Source: Pyrrhosoma nymphula (taxonomy: Eukaryota; Arthropoda; Insecta; Odonata; Coenagrionidae). Taken from it: DNA of 64,000 nucleotides. The notes beneath the pieces are model-generated. The model made no database searches. It was not told the origin of the DNA and was given only the letters and a program-made list of their open reading frames with translations. The stretch spans positions 28,265,614 to 28,329,613 of the forward strand of contig OY754334.1 in the NCBI GenBank assembly GCA_963573305.1, given 5' to 3'. Shown in pieces: positions 48,008 through 59,689 of this stretch; position 1 is the stretch's first letter; the number at the start of each line of letters is the position of its first letter. A program made the translations under genes and the position numbers.

Positions 48008-48700
48008 CACACCATATCTACATCAACGAAGCACTGTGCAAGCCACCACTAGGGTGTGTGGCATGGGGTGATTCAACACCAGGTTGGCAGCACTCGTCCC
48101 AGTTCAAATCAGGACCTCTCACATTCTCCCGGCCGTTTGACGCAGGCCAAAAAGCAGTCAGGAGGACAGTGTGCAGTCAAGCAAGAAACTGGGAGTGTGC
48201 TACGAATACGAACATACAAACATGCAGTACACTGGTTAAGAGACAACTACTGGTTAATTTTACTTATACTTTTAATTTATGAATACAACAAAATACTACG
48301 TCACGCAGAAAACAAAATAATGCCGGAAATTTCAAGCGCGGGGAGGTGTCAGCAATGATATTATGTTATTAAACACAAGTGAAAAGTCTACTCCAACTCG
48401 TGAAGGTGGTAGTTTCATAGAATTGATCTATCACAACTATTATGATCCCTTATTGTATGTGGAAAAATGTTATTTTTAATCTATCGGTTCCGCAGTATGT
48501 TTCCTTATATGCAAAATATGTTGAACGTCCGGCAAAGAGTTGCCTGCTTCAAACTTGCGCAAAAGATTTAACCTATGTTTTTCCCTTCGATCAGTTAGAG
48601 ATTTCCACCCTAATTCCTTTAAATTTCGGTAACACCATAGCACGAGTCCATATCCCTATGACACCATTTCGCTAACCATCCAAAATAAGCAGTAGTCATT
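48008..48700 (-). mobile_element. Jockey/CR1-like LINE 3' end, copy 2
   Basis: The minus strand, 5' to 3', gives LGWKSLTDRREKHRLNLLRK (48640-48580), then FEAGNSLPDVQHI, a recognisable RT C-terminal block of this LINE group. It then runs through about 450 bases of broken sequence shared with 37690-38200, and reaches a 3' terminus resembling those at 6108 and 59615. Stops after the first block make it inactive. Confidence 0.75.
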
Positions 48701-48869
48701 GAGCTGGGCGTGTAACTGAGAAAGACAGCGTGCTTACGATAAGATAGCAGTGCGAACCCCATTGACATATTAACAATTATGGACCAAGGACTGTTGGATT
48801 TTTAGGGTCTGATGTCATACAACTTGTAAGTACGCCACATTTGCAAAATATTGTACGGCAGCATAGAGT

Positions 48870-48898
48870 ATAGGTATAGCGAAATTTGACGGCATTTG
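48870..48898 (+). repeat. Single copy of the gcgaaacttg-type element end
   Basis: ataggtatagcgaaatttga and then cggcattt match the ends of 25880-26094. GC-richer unassigned DNA (48900-49005) follows and may be the rest of the element. Confidence 0.4.
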
Positions 48899-49209
48899 CG
48901 CAGAAGACCATTGTCAGCGGACGAGTCTATTGTCCTCAATCTCGCTCTGCGCGGGGGAAGAAGGTAGTCTCCGCGTGAGATCGCCAGGGTTCCCTCAGTC
49001 GCATTCCTTTATTGCCTACATCAAAATTTTCAAATAGTTAATCGTATCAGAGGATGCGCCTTGAAATTTGAAGTTGCTCAACATAATTACGAATATGTCT
49101 TAACAAATTATAACCACGTTACTTCATGCAAGTGAACTTTAAATATGCAATGATAAAGAAATAAAAATATATTATAAAATGACAAGAGTAACGACATCAG
49201 TACTATCAT

Positions 49210-49900
49210 TCACCAAAAACTTAAGACTATTTGTTGTATACAGAGAGATTTTGAAGTCGGATGAGTTATTAACAAAGATTTTGTAGCAATCTTGGTACGA
49301 AAAATGGCAGTTGGAATTTAACGTAAATAAATGCGTCGCAGTACAATTTTGTGGAAAGAAAATACACTAGAACGATCTTACAAAATAAGAAAATCAGATG
49401 TAGTCAACGTCGAGTCCAAGTTGAGTCAACATTAAATATTTTGGGGTCACAATTAGTTAGGATCTATCGAGGGGTAAATATATTTGGGTTCAAGATAACA
49501 TATATCTTGGTAAATTAATTGAAATTGTACTCGGAAGATGCAATGAGAAAGTTAAAGAGCGCTGTTATTTTTTTCAAGTTATATCACACCTATAATACGC
49601 TTCTAGTATTTGGGATCTTTACGAAGCAAGTATGATTTCAGAATTGAATCGCGCGCAGCGACGAGCAGCATGGTTTGTAAAGACTTCTGACGATAAGTCT
49701 AGTAATGTTTGTTGTAATCACATGCTGTAAACCTTTCCTATGAAGCGTAATATTAGACATTATCACTCTGCATTTAATTTATTGAACCTGAACGTGGTTA
49801 CTTGCGTGGAAAACGAGAAGATTTGGTATTTTTTTTGTTATGCCGAATTACTTTTAATTAATTCTGCAATCCCTTATGCAGTATTTTCTTTATTTCCTCA
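49210..49900 (+). mobile_element. Jockey/CR1-like LINE, RT palm-thumb region with stops
   Basis: The plus strand gives KWQLEFNVNKCVAVQFCGKK (49300), YFGVTIS-DLSRGKYI (49440-49480), LGRCNEKVKERCYF (49530), YASSIWDLYEAS (49595) and ISELNRAQRRAAWFV (49638), with a final frame to 49946. This is the classic NxxKC...YLGVTIS-DLSW...LEYASxxWDP...IQRRAAR order. At least five in-frame stops show that it is dead. The family matches the minus-strand copy at 6108-6765. Confidence 0.85.
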
Positions 49901-49949
49901 CAATGTAAAGCAAATTTCTTACACAACTCATTCCCACTCTTTCTAAACA

Positions 49950-51020
49950 ATCCCCCTCTTCTTCTCTATCAATAAACCCCTCACAACCAACCAGCCAAAT
50001 AAACATATCAACAATCAACAAAATAACAACTTTTAAATTAATAAAAATAATACAAAAATAATAAGAATAAATCAAAAAAATAACGCCAAAGCGTAAAACG
50101 CTAGTTTCAGGTAGTAGGGTGAGGAGTGGGACAGTGAATAACACTCATAAACTTGTGTTCGCATATTATTTGTTTATAATAAAGAGTATTTTTTAATTCT
50201 CTTATCGCCACTGTCACTCCTGTACAGATTACCATTTATTTCCAGCTACCAATATCAAAGTTTTACTTTTGGGTAACTAAGAGTGTGCGTTCGTTTATGT
50301 GTTGTGAAAGTTGAATTGGGAGACGAATTGTCCTGTCTGTTTCTTATGATCAGTGAAGTAGCCAGGATTTCGTTTCGGGGGATAAGGGGTGAAAAGTTTT
50401 GTAAATCAGTAGCAAAATTGTGTTTAGGCATCAAAGGGTGCAATTTCGACTGAAGTGTAACAGCCATTTTAAAAAGATTTTTTGTGCAAATATCTGAAGG
50501 AATACAATACCCAAAGTATTTTATCTTTTAAAATTGCAAACAATAATTGAAATTGTTTTCATAGTTAAGAATAAATAGAATCAACATAATTTATTTTACT
50601 AAAGAAAATATAAGTTTTTCCTTTAGTTCCCTTTCTTTAAATTAATTCAAAATTTGGAGTCCATGAGGTCCGAACCCCATAGTCCTCTAAGTACGTCAAA
50701 ATTTTAACGCTTTTATTCTTACTATTTAAGTTATTTTCCACTTTACTATATTCAATTCTGAAAAAAACAGCCTTTCAATGTTATCGCGACGCATTGAGAA
50801 AGCTATCAGCATACTTTGCTGCGGTTTAGTTTGGATCGTAAATCATTGCCGCGTTACGTACCGCTAACACTGTCTCACCCTCTAAAGTTTACTAAAATCA
50901 TGTTGGCAACATTCCTCACCATGTGCTTTCCCCTCCCCCTCGTCAAGCTTCGCGCATCTGACTACCGTCAAGTTTCGCCATACCTATGCATTTGCAATTC
51001 AATCCCAAAAATAATACTCA
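49950..51020. other. No recognisable gene; inverted gcgaaacttg motif at 50963-50989
   Basis: The minus strand of 50963-50989 reads taggtatggcgaaacttgac then ggta, matching the element ends at 25880 and 48870. The rest is AT-rich with short frames. Confidence 0.4.
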
Positions 51021-51026
51021 TGGTAT

Positions 51027-51190
51027 TACTACGTGATGCTCCGAATACCAGTTCAAGAGTGTATGGCATGCTCTAACCGTTAAATACCTTGACATAATTT
51101 TATTCGGAGCATACTACGTGATGCTCCGAATACCAGTTCAAGAGTGTATGGCATGCTCTAATCGTTAAATACCTTGACATAATTTTATTC
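51027..51190. repeat. Tandem duplication, two units of 85 bp
   Basis: The unit starting tactacgtgatgctccgaat occurs at 51027 and again at 51112. Over the 79 bases that are shared I see one difference (ctctaaccg versus ctctaatcg). The junction (ttcggagcatactacg) includes a short ggagca repeat of the unit's own gctcc in inverted form. A recent local duplication. Confidence 0.9.
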
Positions 51191-51194
51191 ACTG

Positions 51195-52545
51195 TTTTAC
51201 TAAATATACTGTCAATTAACTTATTTGTATGGAGATTTCCCATACAATAAAGCGCCTAAATACTATTACTCATGCGGGATGGCCAGTGTACTCAATAAGT
51301 CACGTGTACCACTAGAGTTCAGTCATGTTAACATGCCAAACGATTACAAAATGGCAATTCTGTTCATTGTAATGGGTAAAATGGGTTAAGTTTATTGCGC
51401 AAGTCACTTTCTGCAAGCAACGTTTGACGTAAATTGCAATTGCAAACGGCTCTACTATATAATAATAGTAATAGGCTGCGTTTACGTACGTATGATTTAG
51501 TTTCTAGGCGTAGTGATTCAGATGTGTGCCAATAGACGGCAAGTGAGCTCCCATTCCCGTTCTTCACTAACTCACACTTGGCGCAGGCGTATGCATGTGA
51601 TATGTAAAACACACACAAGGGAAACTGCTTAGTAACAACTCTGCCTGCGCCACAACAAATGTGGTTTACAAATAAATCTCGGATATTTAGATAATATATA
51701 TTGTTTACCATAGTTACATACATTGTTTTTATTAAAAATAATTTTAAAAACATTAATTTCTACTTAATTATGTACTTAATTCATTACTTTATGGCTATTT
51801 CACCAATATTGTACCCTGTTTCAGCAAGCTAAAATATTGGCGAAACCTGGCATTGGCTGGAAAAACCAGTAAAACCATAATAAATAAGTACCACAATATT
51901 ATATCGGATCGCATTTTAAGTATACCTACCCATGAACGAATTCAATGCGGGATAAAAGCTAACGATCTTGAAGCATGGGGCTGGGAGAGTATTTATTCCG
52001 CGAGAGATTAACCAGGTCGGCAGAGAGAAATACACACAAGCACAGCGGCACGTTGAAGGGGTGGGGTGTGTGTGAAAGAAGGCTAGAGAAGAACGAAGAG
52101 GATGGAGGAGATGAGCTTTCACCGGGCGACCCAAAAAGCGCGGGAGTGCAATTCCCTTTTCAAAAGGTGGGCCTTGAAAAAAAAAATATATTATCATAAG
52201 TAAGTTTGGGCTGGGAGGGGAATCCCATCTTAGTAAGAATGAAGCTGCAACTCTCGGCCAAAATCTAAACCGGAAAAGAGAGACAATTGCGACGAAGGTC
52301 AGAATGCGCTGCAAGAGAAAATACCACTAAGTTGTTCACGGATAACTAACTAAATTATAACTTGCCACAGTAGTTGTAACAAAATATTTTGCATAAAATA
52401 TGAATGGATGGTATGGTACCACAACGTTATAGAGCAGAAATGGGCGGAAACGTTGAGAGAAAGAAGGAAGTAAAGTGCTGCAAATGTAAGAATTGAATAA
52501 ACTTTTAAAAAATCAGGTGGGAGATATGTAAGTACATATTACATA
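51195..52545. other. No confirmed gene
   Basis: A minus-strand frame of 129 codons (51364-51753) is AT-driven at its start and has no motif. A short inverted pair (ttggcgcagg at about 51578, cctgcgcca at about 51644) lies within it. 51960-52200 is purine-rich with open frames of no recognisable family. Confidence 0.35.
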
Positions 52546-52549
52546 CAAT

Positions 52550-52645
52550 TACCTCAACAGTGGAAGCGGTGTAATGTTCTCACCTGCTAACCCTAGGATC
52601 GCGAGTTTAAAAGGTTGTATTGTTGTCTTCATTTCAATGAAGTGT
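52550..52645 (+). repeat. SINE family S1, decayed copy
   Basis: agtggaagcggtgtaatgtt, ctcacctgctaaccctagga and then tcgcgagttt follow the S1 head order. The B box is eroded. Confidence 0.5.
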
Positions 52646-52649
52646 AAAT

Positions 52650-53685
52650 CAACTTACAATGGTATCAACAGTTGGTGTGTTTGACCACGGTTTATATATT
52701 AATGTTCAAGAAATAAAAATAAAACTTATTCCTCCGCAAAATATTTGTTTTTCATGTAAAAAAAAACAGTTTCATTTATACTCAGATCTCCATGTCACGC
52801 TTGTAGCCTTGATGATGAACGCAGATACACATGAAACGCTAGTAGAGCTCGCTATACTTTAAGATTAATTTAAAACCATCACAGAAGTAGACGTTTTAGT
52901 AAACCACCGTATACTAGAATATTATTTCACTGCAACTTACTCAAATCCGTATTATCTTCAGTGGATGATCCAGCTAAAGCTGTCGTCGGAGCTATTGCTA
53001 CAGGATTTTGGATTAGATTGCTTTTTTCCTTCCTGAATTTAAAAATATTTAGGTAAGAGGACCGCGGAGTACACCAGTCCGCAGACTTCTCAGAGCAAGC
53101 TCCCACTTCTCGTGATAAAACTTCTTCAAAAGCTAGTTAATATTCCTTTACTGGTGAATTTCTTGGCTTGATTGCTTACTCCACGGCCCGTAAAACAGAG
53201 TTTTGCCTTTTATTTCCGGTATTAAGACATAAAAATGCGAGATTTCGGAAAAATCACTTGATCGAAAGGTGTTCTAACTACTACTTCAGGGAAGATTCCC
53301 ATAGAAACTGGAGTTTTAAAAATAACCTCATTTAAAATGAGGCTATAATAACTGCACTAAATGCAGTTAATTGAGAACGGTGATTAGTGGAAGCGTAAGA
53401 CAAGAAAACAGGCAATTAGAAAAGTGCATTGGCCTCTCTCTGTTCAGAACCCTGTAATCAGCAATATATTTTGCCTAATGGTTTTCACACGAACACCACT
53501 TACGCGAAACCGTTTTTGCTAAGGTTTTTAACTCCACTTTTGTCACATTTATTTCTCTTTGGGACTGTTCTACGAGAACTTTCTCCCGGTGATTTTGTAG
53601 AGGCTGTGGGTTAACTAGAATGAGGGCTGAGAAAATGCAGGCGACATAGAAATATGAATGAATGGATTTTTTTAATTTAATAAGA
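52650..53685. other. No recognisable feature
   Basis: Short frames only; no family seen. Confidence 0.5.
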
Positions 53686-53689
53686 CGGA

Positions 53690-53960
53690 GAAGTAATTGG
53701 TAGGCTGTGAGAAATAAGGAAGTTTCTGGAAAGGATTATTAGGAGCCAGATGAGTTAGTTGGAGTAAAATATCAAAGTGAGGAGTTGTTGAAGACCGCTA
53801 CTGTAGGTAGAATGCTAGGAAAGTAAGGAAGAAGGAGAAAACAAAGACGAGCTAGAGGGAAGGCGTGGTAGATAGAATGAAAGAGGAATGGTGCATGCTG
53901 ACCAGACGATAGAAATAGCGTGATGAGGAATATACTACGCTGTAAAAGCTACCCTTGCCA
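53690..53960 (+). mobile_element. RTE-like LINE C-terminal tail, decayed
   Basis: The plus-strand words ELLKTATVGRMLGK, then stop, then GRRRKQRRA, parallel GLLKAVIEGRMLGKRGRGRK at 600-660. The remaining tail (gaaagaggaatggtgcatgc) is frameshifted. Confidence 0.65.
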
Positions 53961-54345
53961 TTAGAACTTCATAAATTATTAAATCCTTCGCATTTAAGAG
54001 ATAATAGCTGACGCTGAAGCTGAAGCCATCAAACGTTATACATCAACATTATACCTATCGAAATGTTTTAGGTCTACTCCCTGGTGAATCTTTAACTTCG
54101 GCACTGATAATCCATTTCGTGCAACTTCATGAGCACTAAAACGTCGCAGGAAACTGCGATGTGGTCCAGCTACAGGACTATTATCTCCTAGTAAAAGTGT
54201 GATTTTTACCAAAACCCCGTCGTAAAAACACTGACTTCCCGGGTGAATACTAGCTCAAGTAAATGAGCTAAAGCTACATTTTTCCACATAAATCTCGCTT
54301 CGCTCCTCGGAGAAACACTAAACAAAAATCCACCATTGGACTCAC

Positions 54346-55015
54346 CATTTGGGGATCCTTCTCCTTTCTCCTTCTCCATCTTTCCCGGCTTGGCGGCGAC
54401 CAGTGATGTGGTGGCCTTCAGAGTCTCCTGCGCCTTCCACTCATCCCACTCGGGGTCCGCCATCCTCTTGGGCACATCCACCGCCATCTCCATCTCCTCG
54501 ATGATCACCTTCTCCTCCACCTCGTACTCCTCGGCACCTTCCTCCACCAGCTCCTCGTCTTTGAGCATGTAAATCACTCCCCCGGGGGGATCTAGGTACG
54601 CCGGCGGTTGGTCCCTCTTGGACTTCCTGTCAACCGGACCGAGCTGGTGTCGCTGCTGGTGCTGCGGCACCTGGTGCTGCATGTAGTGGTGGTGGTGAGG
54701 GTTGGGTCTCGACAGGAGCCCTGTGGGGTCCCAGTTGCCGACGACGGCGTTGTTGGCGCCGGCGGCCTCCTCGACGCGGTCCGTCGACGGCACGGGCGTG
54801 GGCATGATGTGGTGGTGCGTCTGAGAGTACGTCGCCACCTGCAGCCAGCGCGGCAAGTGTCTCTCGCCGTAGACCGGAGGCGGTGAGCTGAGGCGATGGT
54901 GATGGTGGCCATGTGCCCCCACGCCCACCACGCCCCCGCCGCCTCCTCCCATCGCCGCGTGCCTGCGGCCCATCACGGCACCCCCGTTCATCGCCGGGTG
55001 TAGATCCGACACCAT
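54346..55015 (-). CDS. First coding exon of an unrecognised protein with two PPxY motifs
   Basis: ATG at 55015 has a good context (purine at -3, G at +4). The frame runs 223 codons plus one base to a strong donor, AAATG|GTGAGT (GT at 54345-54344); reading past it gives AT-rich intron-like codons. The protein starts with a Gly/His-rich stretch (residues 11-40, with GGGGGG and HHHH). It then has PPVY (46-49), a His/Gln-rich region (107-124), PPAY (137-140), GGVIYMLKDEELVEEG (145-160), and a strongly acidic segment (153-177) that may form a helix. A basic end follows from about residue 209. No signal peptide, membrane segment or known domain is visible. PPxY is the classic ligand of WW domains such as those of Nedd4-type ubiquitin ligases, so a ligase adaptor or substrate is possible but unproven. 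Later exons were not found and may lie beyond repeats to the left. Dense CpG and GC-rich codons set it apart from everything around. Confidence 0.75.
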
Positions 55016-55070
55016 TTCCTACCGCCGCACCCGAATAAGGAAGCGGCACGCTTCAAACCCTCCCGGAAGA

Positions 55071-55084
55071 CCCCCCCCCCCCCC
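55071..55084. repeat. Homopolymer run of 14 C
   Basis: Fourteen C in a row, 56 bases upstream of the minus-strand start codon, inside the presumed 5' untranslated region (poly-G in the transcript). Confidence 0.9.
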
Positions 55085-56265
55085 ACACTAACCGAGCGTT
55101 GAAGTCTCCCACAGTGAAAACGAGCGTTGAAATTTCCTCAAAGGTGGGCACGTCTCGAATGCTTCCGGTGTGACTTTTAAGGCACTGTTGACACCGCGAG
55201 TTAAGACGCTCTATTGAAGGGACGACGAACTGTGACTGAGGAAGGTGAAGGACTCCCGATATTCTTTTCCTCACTCCCTATCTTGCCGTAGTCCCAAAGT
55301 CTAAACCCGAGAGAAAGCCGTTGAGTATCGGGCGTGATGCATGCTGGTGCGATAATTTGCTGACGGCAATGGCATGACCGATGATTTGCCCACCGGGTTT
55401 AATCTTCTATCATGTCACCGTATGACGATTTCCTCTTCCTTTTTCTTATTCGAATACGCTGCGAATCAAGCCGAGGAAAAGCGTTCCAGGAACGTTGTAT
55501 CGAAATACTTCGCACTAGCTAGCTAATGAAATTGCTCCTTTCAGCCCATTCCACGAAATGGAATAATAGTGTCTAAACAAGTACTTCGTTCTTATCGATG
55601 AGTTTTAAAAAAACAAATCAGAATAACACCAGTTCACTATAACTGTTCCTGAGTCCAGATTAGACGAGGAGAAAGTGCACTACCTCGCGATATCCTTTGT
55701 CCTTCTCTTTTGCCTCCGATAACACTCGAAAATTCGAACTCAGTCGTACTCTACCGCACTACACGGATCATTCGCCGATGCTTCCGCGACTCGAAGCACG
55801 ACGGCGAAGACCTCGCACGCTTCCTGTTCCCTCGTCGGAGACTGTCTCGTGTCTTACTGGATATCTTTGTTGTTTGGCGCGGGCGTGAGCGTGTGTACGT
55901 GTATGGGATTTTTCTTAAAGAAGCGCCTTCCGTTTCCCTACCACCCCGCGGAAAAAAAGAAAGAGGGAGTGAGGAGAAGAAAAAGAAAAGCCCAACCCAT
56001 CCTCTCTCCCTTTCCCCCTCTCCGCCCTTTTCACCATTCTGCCCTCGGGCGAGGGCGAACTCTTCCTAACCAGCCAATCCTCCGAATCCTCCTCTCAGCG
56101 CGCTCACTCTCCGACCCTCCCATCATCCACTTCGCTTTTTTCCTCATTTCCCTCGCATTGCATTCACAAAGCGTCCTTTTCCCTCCTCATCCCCATCTCC
56201 AACTGTTTTTAGACTACCGCCTCACACCCCTACCCCATCACCCCACCTCTTAATCCGTCCCCTTG
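55085..56265 (-). promoter_or_regulatory. GC- and CpG-richer region, possible promoter and 5' UTR of the minus-strand gene
   Basis: It lies directly upstream (minus-strand sense) of the exon ending at 55015. GC rises sharply at 55650-56260 with many CpG and long pyrimidine runs. No TATA box is obvious. Several overlapping frames are open only because of composition. Assignment as promoter rests on position and composition. Confidence 0.35.
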
Positions 56266-56269
56266 GCTC

Positions 56270-58335
56270 CCAACAATCCCTACGTGGAGTACACGTGGGA
56301 ATGCGACCGCCCTGGCTCACGTCAGAGCACACCAGAGTAGATGGAGGGAGGATGAGCCACTGGAGAGAAAGAGGGGGGATCGCGTGATGATGTTGGGAGG
56401 AGGGGTGTATAACGAGGATACCGTCGTTTTTTGAATAACAGGAAGTCTTCTCTGGGGGATTCAGCCGGTAGAGGGCGCTCTGCGAGTGTATTTCCGGAAA
56501 CAAACCCAGGACTTGTTTTCTCTGTTCCAAGCTCTTCGTAAAAGTTCTCCACAATGCCTATCTATTCCAATTATAAATGCACTTTCCTAAAGTCTTTCAT
56601 AGACATTGGTCTATCACTGCATCGATTAAAATATTTCTTTCCAATAATAATAGTTTTCCCATGTCGTAAACATACAATGTAATGTAGAATGTCCTTATCC
56701 TCTTAGGCATAACTCCCGTGCTGTAATTGGTCAAAAACACTGGCAGGCAGGGACTCGACGTCCATCTAGGATTCAAGGGTTTTTCTATAACGCCGGGCGA
56801 TACGGGAAGTCTTCTTAGTTGGTGGATACGGGATATCTTCCTCTCTCTGCAAACATTCCTGGAAATAAATCCAAAGCTAAAACATTTTCCGAACCCGAAC
56901 TGTTTGACTATTGATCTCTTAGGTTATAGAGACGTCTTTTCTGCATCCATTGTTTACATTTAAGGTGATTCCGGGCGGGTACAGGTAATCTATTCTGGGA
57001 GTTAACTCGTTAGAGGGCGAACTGTGAAAATATTTCCTGAGTGAATTTCAAAGATTGAATTTCTGCATAGTGTGAATCGTTTGGCAATTACTCTTTACAT
57101 TTACAAAGAAATTTTTTTCATGGATATTCTTAGGCAATGGTTTGAATTTTTTTACCTTCTTTATGATGAATGCTTTTAAAATTCTTAATACATTTTCCCG
57201 ATAAATCGTCATTGTTTAGTGACAGCCTTTCTTACTCTGAGATTTTGGAAACATATCTTGATATTCTTTATCTTTAGGAATGAAAAACACCTATACTGCT
57301 TACCCACCATTGAGATTCAAGGAGGCTGTTAACAATTTCTGAATACGAATGAATATCTTCGGAGTTGTAAATACTGCAAAGATAAAACTACTGGTCTTAA
57401 AATAAGAATTAGACTTGATAGTTAATCATATGTTCTAAAAATTGATTGGTAAAGTATCTGAATAGGTGCTGCTTCCATTCATTCCAGCATCTGTTAAGTT
57501 CTAAACTCTCACGACAAGACCTTCCAAAACTATTTTTTCGCACCTTTCTTCCAAAACTATTTATTACCTATCCAAAACTATTACTAGACTCCAGTCAAAA
57601 AGTCGCATCATCTAAATGCGTCCTCCATCGAATGTTGTTTTTAAATAAATAAATTTCCAACCTACATAAATTAATATCTAAAACTGATATTATTAGAGTT
57701 TCTGGCCAGCTATTTAAACTTTTTTCTTGAGGAAAATAATGACATTTTGATTTGTGCATGAATTCTCTCGTTGTTTACTTGCAGTGGAATTTAAAAATTT
57801 TCGGATTGGTACTATGATGGAAGTGATGAATCCCAATCACAAACTTAAAATCTCCGTCTTCGCATTAATGACTGATTATTTTTATCCTCTTTTTCAGTCA
57901 AATGAATCTTTGACGCAGTGTTTTATTTCACTCCCTTTTCAAACGGCTATGTGATCCACTAGCATTAAGATTAGCACTAGATCTTTTTTTTACACATAAG
58001 CGTTGCAACTGTATATTATATGTAATTCTTACACTTTACGCAAAATATTTGCACGACATCCATGTCTGCTGCAGATACGTTTTCATACAAATTTTGGTAT
58101 CTGTTCAAAATTAATTTAGTAAATTTTTATGAAATATCACCGGAGAAATTGACAAATATTATTTAAGAGGAAACAAATTTACGGTGTACGATGATGGAAT
58201 CAGTTGCTTTTATTTTACTACATGGACTGTGAACTTTCGTTAAATACTTTTCCTTTTGCTGCTGTCTAATATTCCAACACCCACCCCAAGGTGTAATTCA
58301 TTTATTTTTAAATGTTTCTCATCATAAAATTGTGA
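56270..58335. other. No recognisable gene
   Basis: Short frames. The word ccaaaactatt occurs three times within 60 bases (about 57523-57582), a small local repeat. Confidence 0.5.
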
Positions 58336-58364
58336 ATGAATACTGAATCACTAAAATAACGTTG

Positions 58365-58430
58365 TAATTTTTACAACTATTTTATTTGTTGTCGACCGGT
58401 TTCATCGCGAAGGGACGCATCACATCAGGG
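58365..58430 (-). repeat. Hammerhead-like core with flanking palindrome
   Basis: The minus strand reads cctgatgtgatgcgtccctt and then cgcgatgaaaccggtcgaca, that is CTGATG..., an imperfect gcgtccc/gcgatg stem, and GAAACCGGTCG. The palindrome gttgtaatttttacaac follows at 58367-58383. This repeats the architecture of the 97-bp element at 13757-13853. Confidence 0.6.
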
Positions 58431-58439
58431 TACACCTAA

Positions 58440-59605
58440 TGATATTTCCTTTGGGACTTAACTGTTGGACAACTAATAGATCAATTGTGAAATCACAAAG
58501 TTAATGTAGTGATTCAGATATCACGAATTTTCACTAATTGTAAGTTCAGCCAGAAAATATCGAATTCATGAGATTCAAGAGCTTGGATTTCGAGTAAAAA
58601 ATTACATGAGGTAGATATGGGTTGAGAAAATAAATATTTTCATTCTTGAACAACACTGCTCCTAACATATCAGATCTGTGATAATTTATTTTGATGAAAC
58701 TGAGTCTGAATTTGTTTTTCAGTGCTCTATCCGTCTAATTAAGATCATCATTCGTACGCCTCAGTCAATATCCAAAACACACGGTCGCTTATACAAAGGT
58801 TTAACAAAGCCGAATGCGCATTATAAAATACATAGTATGATATGCCCTCAATGGCTCTGCGGAGTCTTAAAAGGAAGAGAACCTTGAACAAAGCTCATTC
58901 TACATTTTATTTTTCTCTGCTAGCTTATTAGTTAACGTAATTTCTCATATATTTTTCAATTTATAATGGCACTGCATGTGCATAATGATCTTAAGTCACT
59001 CTCATGCCGTGAATTTTCCTAATGCACTGAGTTGGTTGCTGAGGCTTATATTTCCGATTTTTTCATGTTACGCACTCTAAAAATGAGTCATCTAGCTCAG
59101 ATAGTTTTTTATTCAAATCCCATGGTGCTGAAATCAATCGAGAAATGAGATAAGGAGCCATAGACATCAGGAGATTAGAGAGAAGAAAGACAGAAATTGC
59201 AGGATGAAGAAACGAATCCTCTGGGAAGATATATTACTTACGGAATGCTGACGTGAAAGTTTAACCAACAGTCTTTTGTCATCTCAAGCGGGCCGAGAAG
59301 AGAAGACAATTAACAGCAATTGATGTCAATATGAGAATCCTAGAGATGGATGAGGGATCTCTTGGACTTTCTCCTTTGGCCGACTTCGTTTCTTTGTCAT
59401 GCACAACGCGTCTATTTTGAAGCCTCAAGGAAAAAGTCAACAACGATGATGGAATCCTGTAATCACCAGGTTTTAGCCTCATATGCAAATGGGCCACTTC
59501 ATTTTACTATAGTGAAAATATAATTTTTTTAAAGCGTGGATGATTGCAACAGAGGGCGTGATAACTAATCTCAACTGGCATTTTCTGAATAAACTAGGAT
59601 CGTCT
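58440..59605. other. No recognisable feature
   Basis: Short frames only. Confidence 0.5.
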
Positions 59606-59611
59606 AGAATC

Positions 59612-59680
59612 TATCTTAATCTACATAATACCCTGTAAGACGCTACCAGGGCGTGTGGCAGGGGGTATTAAGACATCAAC
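59612..59680 (-). mobile_element. Jockey/CR1-like LINE, bare 3' terminus
   Basis: The plus strand reads atctacataataccctgtaa and ccagggcgtgtggcaggggg then tattaagacatc, close to 6112-6165. Only the 3' end is recognisable here; no coding remnant was seen further right. Confidence 0.65.
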
Positions 59681-59689
59681 TATTAAGAA

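Noticed and set aside
51364..51753. Minus-strand 129-codon open frame
   Set aside because: The AT-rich start and mixed composition lack any family motif or splice signal.
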